This document shows, piece after piece, positions 60,770 through 64,000 of a stretch of 64,000 bases of DNA. The stretch covers positions 62,001 through 126,000 of the forward strand of contig JBCCUL010000006.1 of NCBI GenBank assembly GCA_039197065.1, written 5' to 3'. The notes under the pieces are model-generated. The model was given only the letters and a program-made list of their open reading frames with translations, was not told the origin of the DNA and did no database searches. Position numbers and translations under genes: made by a program. Every line of letters starts with the position of its first letter. Position 1 is the stretch's first letter. The stretch is from JANQPX01 sp039197065 (GTDB lineage: Bacteria > Pseudomonadota > Alphaproteobacteria > Geminicoccales > Geminicoccaceae).

Positions 60770-61321
60770 ATGCGCCACCTTGCAAGCGTCCTCGCATTGC
60801 CCCTTTTCCTCTCACTGGCGGGCTGCGCCGATCTCGTCGACGACGAACCGAAGAAGCCGGCGCTGACGCCGCTTCAGATCCAGTCCCTGCAGCAGCGGGA
60901 GCTGGAGACCTCGAAGGACATCGCCTTTGCCAGCGTTGTCTCCGTTTTCCAGGATCTCGGCTACACGATCGAGAGCGCCGACCTTGATACAGGCTTCATC
61001 ACGGCGGAAAGCCTCGCGAAATCGGATGAGGAGGCGGGCGCGCTGGAACTGGTTTTGGACATTCTCGCTGATGAAGAAGACGACTATGACGTAACCACCA
61101 AGCAGACCAGGGCGACCGCCTTCGTCGAACAATTCGGCGACGATCGCGCCAAGGTCCGGTTAAGCTTCGTCAAAACCAAGAGCCGGTCGGGCGCCGGCGG
61201 CCAGATCTCGAAAAAGGATAAGCAGATTCTGGACAGCGAGGTTTACCGCAACGCCTTCGACCGGATCGAGACCGCCGTGTTCGTTCGAGAGGGCGCCGGC
61301 GCCTCCGGCGAGAGCTCCTGA
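60770..61321 (+). CDS. lipoprotein, unknown function
   Basis: 183 residues, signal with lipobox LAGC at about residue 19. The middle (VFQDLGYTIESADLDTGFITAES) resembles a fold seen in several small envelope lipoproteins that sense misfolding, but no family can be assigned. It probably shares a transcript with the preceding lipoprotein. Confidence 0.72.
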   Translation: MRHLASVLALPLFLSLAGCADLVDDEPKKPALTPLQIQSLQQRELETSKDIAFASVVSVFQDLGYTIESADLDTGFITAESLAKSDEEAGALELVLDILADEEDDYDVTTKQTRATAFVEQFGDDRAKVRLSFVKTKSRSGAGGQISKKDKQILDSEVYRNAFDRIETAVFVREGAGASGESS

Positions 61322-61351
61322 TCACGGCTGCAACGGATTGGAGGGCAGGTC

Positions 61352-61585
61352 ATGACGTCCGATGACATCGAGCTGACATCCGAACTGACCTGCCCCGAAT
61401 GCCATCATAAGAGCCGCCATGTCATGCCCACCGACGCCTGCTTGTACTTTCATCCCTGCAAGGGATGCGGCATCCTACTGAAGCCTCTGTCCGGCGATTG
61501 CTGCGTCTTTTGTTCCTACGGCACGGTGCCCTGCCCGCCGATCCAGAAAGCACGCAGGAGCAGCAGTTCGGCATCCCGCTGCTGA
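61352..61585 (+). CDS. small zinc-ribbon-like protein, GDCCxFCSYG type
   Basis: 77 residues with two CxxC-type pairs (CPECHHKS, CKGCG) and the characteristic GDCCVFCSYGTVPCPP block. Such proteins occur in many proteobacteria, often near copper or mercury genes. Function unknown. The GGAGGGCAGGTC stretch before ATG 61352 supplies a binding site. Confidence 0.78.
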   Translation: MTSDDIELTSELTCPECHHKSRHVMPTDACLYFHPCKGCGILLKPLSGDCCVFCSYGTVPCPPIQKARRSSSSASRC

Positions 61586-61743
61586 GCTCCTCGCCCCACA
61601 ACTTCGTTAACCTTTTTCACCTATGGTGTTGCAAGGCAGCAGGAACAACTGCTTGATTTTTCATCACGGCCGCCCAATCATGATGCAGTGCACAATGGTC
61701 TCGCAAACGCCGCTGCCGATGATGAATGCGAGAGGAAGACCGG

Positions 61744-62193
61744 ATGGATGAGCGTCAGGGCTATTATTTCGACGATCTCAAAGAGGGTATGAGCGAGGTC
61801 TTTTCCAAGACCATCACCGAGGCCGACCTCCTGATGTTCGCCGGTGTGTCCGGCGATACCAACCCGATCCATCTCGACCAGGACTTCGCCAGCCGCACCA
61901 TGTTCGAAGGCAGGATCGCCCACGGCATGTTGACCGCGAGCCTCGTGTCCACCGTCCTCGGCACCAAGCTTCCGGGCCCTGGCGCTATCTATGTCAACCA
62001 GAACCTCCGTTTTCTCGCCCCGGTGCGCATCGGCGATACGGTGATCGCGCGCGCCGCGGTCAAGGAGCTGTATGGCGAGAAGAAGCGCGTCAAACTCGAA
62101 ACCACCTGCCAGGTCGGCGACATCAAAGTACTCGACGGCGAAGCCACCCTGATGGTCCCAAGACGCCCGACGGCGTCGGGAGGCGAGGCTTAA
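61744..62193 (+). CDS. MaoC-like dehydratase
   Basis: About 149 residues, one hot-dog fold. The hydratase 2 motif is in FAGVSGDTNPIHLD (D and H active residues), and a final ARAAVKEL strand follows. It hydrates enoyl-CoA or a related thioester. Start 61744 has AGAGGAAG upstream. It is convergent with the small zinc protein gene by a 4-base overlap. Confidence 0.9.
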   Translation: MDERQGYYFDDLKEGMSEVFSKTITEADLLMFAGVSGDTNPIHLDQDFASRTMFEGRIAHGMLTASLVSTVLGTKLPGPGAIYVNQNLRFLAPVRIGDTVIARAAVKELYGEKKRVKLETTCQVGDIKVLDGEATLMVPRRPTASGGEA

Positions 62194-62396
62194 TTCCTGC
62201 GCCGCCCGGCGGCGATGGCGGCCTCGAAATGCCGGGTGGCGGCTTCGAACTTGTCGCGGCAACCGGCGTTGCAGAAACCTACGACCTGCCCCTGATAGCG
62301 GGTGAGCGAGTCCGGTGCGACTGGCTTTCCCGACCAGGGACAGCTTTCGTTGATGCAATCCTCGATGTTCAGCGGCTGCTCATCCACCATCATCAC
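62190..62396 (-). CDS. small cysteine-rich YHS/TRASH-like protein
   Basis: 68 residues. CINESCPWSGKPVAPDSL and GFCNAGCRDKFE carry four or five cysteines in the pattern of a metal-binding YHS/TRASH domain. In databases similar proteins are often mislabelled as glutathione S-transferase. Follows the ROK kinase gene by 14 bases. Confidence 0.75.
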   Translation of the reverse strand: MMMVDEQPLNIEDCINESCPWSGKPVAPDSLTRYQGQVVGFCNAGCRDKFEAATRHFEAAIAAGRRRN

Positions 62397-62410
62397 CTCT
62401 CTGCCGAAGT

Positions 62411-63334
62411 TTAAGCTCGACCGTTGATGGCGCCATCCCGTCCCAGCCAGGCAGCGCCTCTGACGCCCGACGAGTCGCCATGCACGGGTGCTCGAAGGGC
62501 TGTGCGCACGCTGTCGGAAAAGACAAAGGTCTCCCAGATCTTCGGCACCGTTTCGTAAAGGCGCTCCAGCTGCGAAAGGCCGCCGCCCAGAACGATCACA
62601 TCCGGGTCGAGCAGGTTGATTACCGTGGAGAGACTCCGCGCCAGACGATGCTCGTAACGCTGAATTGTCGCCTCGGCACCCGCATCGCCTTCGATCGCGG
62701 CTTTGACGATGGCGGGCGGGTCGATCGCCTCGCCGGTGACCCGCCGATGGTCAGCCGCCATGCTCGGTCCTGCGAGCCAGGTTTCAATGCAGCCATTCAG
62801 CCCACAATAGCATTTGGGGCCAGGAAGTTCCTCGGCGCTTGGCCAGGGGAGAGGGTTGTGGCCCCATTCGCCTGCGATCGCGTTGGGTCCGGCAAGCGGA
62901 CGGCCGCGCACCACCAGCCCCCCGCCGACGCCGGTGCCGATGATCACGCAAAACACCGTGTCCGCTCCAGCACCCGCACCGTCCGTCGCTTCCGATAGGG
63001 CCAGGCAGTCGGCATCATTGGCGATCGCGATCTCGCGATTGAGGCATGCCGCAAGGTCCCGGTCGAATGGTTTGCCGTTCAACCAGGTGGAGTTGGAGTT
63101 CTTCAACAGCCCGGTCGCCGGCGAGATCGCGCCAGGCGTGCCGAAACCGAGCGTCCCCTTGGCGCCAAGCTCGAACTCGGCCTCGGCGATCAGGTCACGC
63201 AGCGCTTCCAACGTGGCGTCATAGTTGCCTCTCGGACTCAACCGACGACGGCGAAGGAGCTCCGTTCCCTCTTCGTCGAGGGCGATGACCTCCATCTTGG
63301 TCCCGCCAAGGTCGATGCCGAGCGCCAGTGTCAT
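62411..63334 (-). CDS. ROK-family sugar kinase
   Basis: 307 residues. N-terminal phosphate loop LGIDLGGTKMEVIAL, catalytic Asp in IANDADCLALSE, and the zinc CYCGLNGCIETW motif typical of ROK kinases such as N-acetylglucosamine or fructokinase. Substrate not assigned. It follows rsmD by 56 bases on the same strand. Confidence 0.92.
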   Translation of the reverse strand: MTLALGIDLGGTKMEVIALDEEGTELLRRRRLSPRGNYDATLEALRDLIAEAEFELGAKGTLGFGTPGAISPATGLLKNSNSTWLNGKPFDRDLAACLNREIAIANDADCLALSEATDGAGAGADTVFCVIIGTGVGGGLVVRGRPLAGPNAIAGEWGHNPLPWPSAEELPGPKCYCGLNGCIETWLAGPSMAADHRRVTGEAIDPPAIVKAAIEGDAGAEATIQRYEHRLARSLSTVINLLDPDVIVLGGGLSQLERLYETVPKIWETFVFSDSVRTALRAPVHGDSSGVRGAAWLGRDGAINGRA

Positions 63335-63390
63335 TGAGATCTTTGCCTCTCGTCAGATCGTCGTTTCGTCTATGCCCATCACAGCATGTT

Positions 63391-63966
63391 TCACGAGAGT
63401 CCTGAAGACCCTGCCCTTTCCTCGTCATCCATAAGCCTCAGGAAGACCAGCCTCGCAGCGCCGTAGCGGCGATCCTGCTCCACCTCGAAGCTTGCGGGAT
63501 GATCAAGCCGCTCCTTGGCCGCGAGTTCGACGACGATCAGCGCGTCCTTTGCCAACCAGCCGCCGCCAAGCGCCGACAGCGCTGGTGCCGCCAGGCCGCT
63601 TCGATAGGGCGGGTCCATGAAAACGACGTCGAAACGGCAGGGCGGCGCGCCCAAGCTGCCTGCATCCATGGCCTTGGCCCGCACGGCGTCAGGCCGGCCA
63701 AGCCCTTCAATATTGGCGCGCGCCAGATTAGTATCCTGGTCGATCAACCAGACTTCGCTGGCGCCGCGCGAAAACGCTTCGAGACCGACGGCGCCGGTGC
63801 CGCAAAAGAGGTCCAGAAATCTGCTTTCCGCGATCAGCCCCGCATGGTCGAGGATATTGAAGAGAGCTTCACGGGCACGCTCGCTGGTCGGACGGATCGA
63901 TCGATCAGGCGGGCTCGACAGACGCTTGCCGCGAAGAAGGCCGCCAATGATCCGCATGTTGTTCAC
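63391..63966 (-). CDS. rsmD: 16S rRNA (guanine966-N2)-methyltransferase RsmD
   Basis: 191 residues. MRIIGGLLRGKRL start, FLDLFCGTGAVGLEAFSRGA SAM motif and the FMDPPY catalytic motif, all diagnostic for RsmD. A GTG at 63966 with AGGTGA seven bases upstream is taken as the start; ATG 63957 is the alternative that gives MRIIGG. The usual neighbour, a pseudouridine synthase gene, would be beyond the window edge. Confidence 0.94.
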   Translation of the reverse strand: MNNMRIIGGLLRGKRLSSPPDRSIRPTSERAREALFNILDHAGLIAESRFLDLFCGTGAVGLEAFSRGASEVWLIDQDTNLARANIEGLGRPDAVRAKAMDAGSLGAPPCRFDVVFMDPPYRSGLAAPALSALGGGWLAKDALIVVELAAKERLDHPASFEVEQDRRYGAARLVFLRLMDDEERAGSSGLS

Positions 63967-64000
63967 GATGTCATCACCTCGTCAGCTCTGGCGCTGTCAG

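Overview
The window is GC-rich DNA with the densely packed genes of an alphaproteobacterial chromosome. Three things point to Alphaproteobacteria, probably Hyphomicrobiales (Rhizobiales) or a close relative: a complete mnhABCDEFG (Mrp) antiporter operon, an MttB-superfamily methyltransferase divergent from a dimethylglycine dehydrogenase-type enzyme, and about 80 to 100 bp intergenic repeats of a kind I associate with Rhizobiales. Genus cannot be read from this stretch. I see no rRNA, tRNA, CRISPR array, insertion sequence or prophage.

Layout. 1-2.2 kb: end of a dipeptide/nickel-type ABC importer (permease plus double ATPase). 2.3-5.8 kb: a copper and thiol-redox island holding a PCuAC chaperone, a DUF2946-like protein, two very small plus-strand genes behind a hairpin that hides the ribosome binding site, an HMA-MauE-like fusion, a 55-residue membrane peptide and a SCO protein. 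6-12 kb: methylated-amine catabolism (DMGDH-like, MttB-like), a LysR regulator and a YHS protein. 12.1-18 kb: the mnh operon. 18-20.9 kb: BI-1 family membrane protein, fasciclin protein, OxyR-like regulator. 21-23.8 kb: a three-part STAND protein (alpha/beta hydrolase, NB-ARC, TPR). 24-31.5 kb: membrane sulfatase-fold enzyme, DDAH-like amidinohydrolase, SGNH-MBOAT acylation pair, lone TAXI receptor, HNH nuclease. 31.7-50.6 kb: an exopolysaccharide locus resembling exosortase-type clusters (glycosyltransferases, heparinase-fold lyase, GT-C enzyme, O-antigen ligase-like protein, a Wzc-like fusion, and a Wzz/kinase/ExeA-like ATPase set). 51-64 kb: zapE, a hydroxyacid reductase, motAB-like genes, MazG-like hydrolase, AraC regulator, ABM-like protein, nucleoside hydrolase with a family 5 binding protein, small lipoproteins and zinc proteins, MaoC, ROK kinase and rsmD.

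How the genes work together. The copper island carries both PCuAC and SCO, the usual pair that delivers copper to cytochrome oxidase, plus uncharacterised small Cys-bearing proteins. The MttB-like and DMGDH-like enzymes suggest stepwise demethylation of glycine betaine or related amines. The exopolysaccharide genes can assemble, polymerise and export a polymer, and carry two separate chain-length control systems; an expected outer-membrane beta-barrel gene seems missing, with a signal-peptide-like tail fused to the kinase where it would lie.

The best candidates for undescribed biology are the STAND protein at 20989-23844, whose linker carries a short amyloid-like motif, and the compact 3497-4071 unit: a hairpin over the Shine-Dalgarno site, a 121-residue membrane protein, a 37-residue peptide with a CGCGGC motif, and a terminator. 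Intergenic repeats, a 13-G tract and a 24-bp inverted repeat cluster in the gap at 37.3-38.0 kb.
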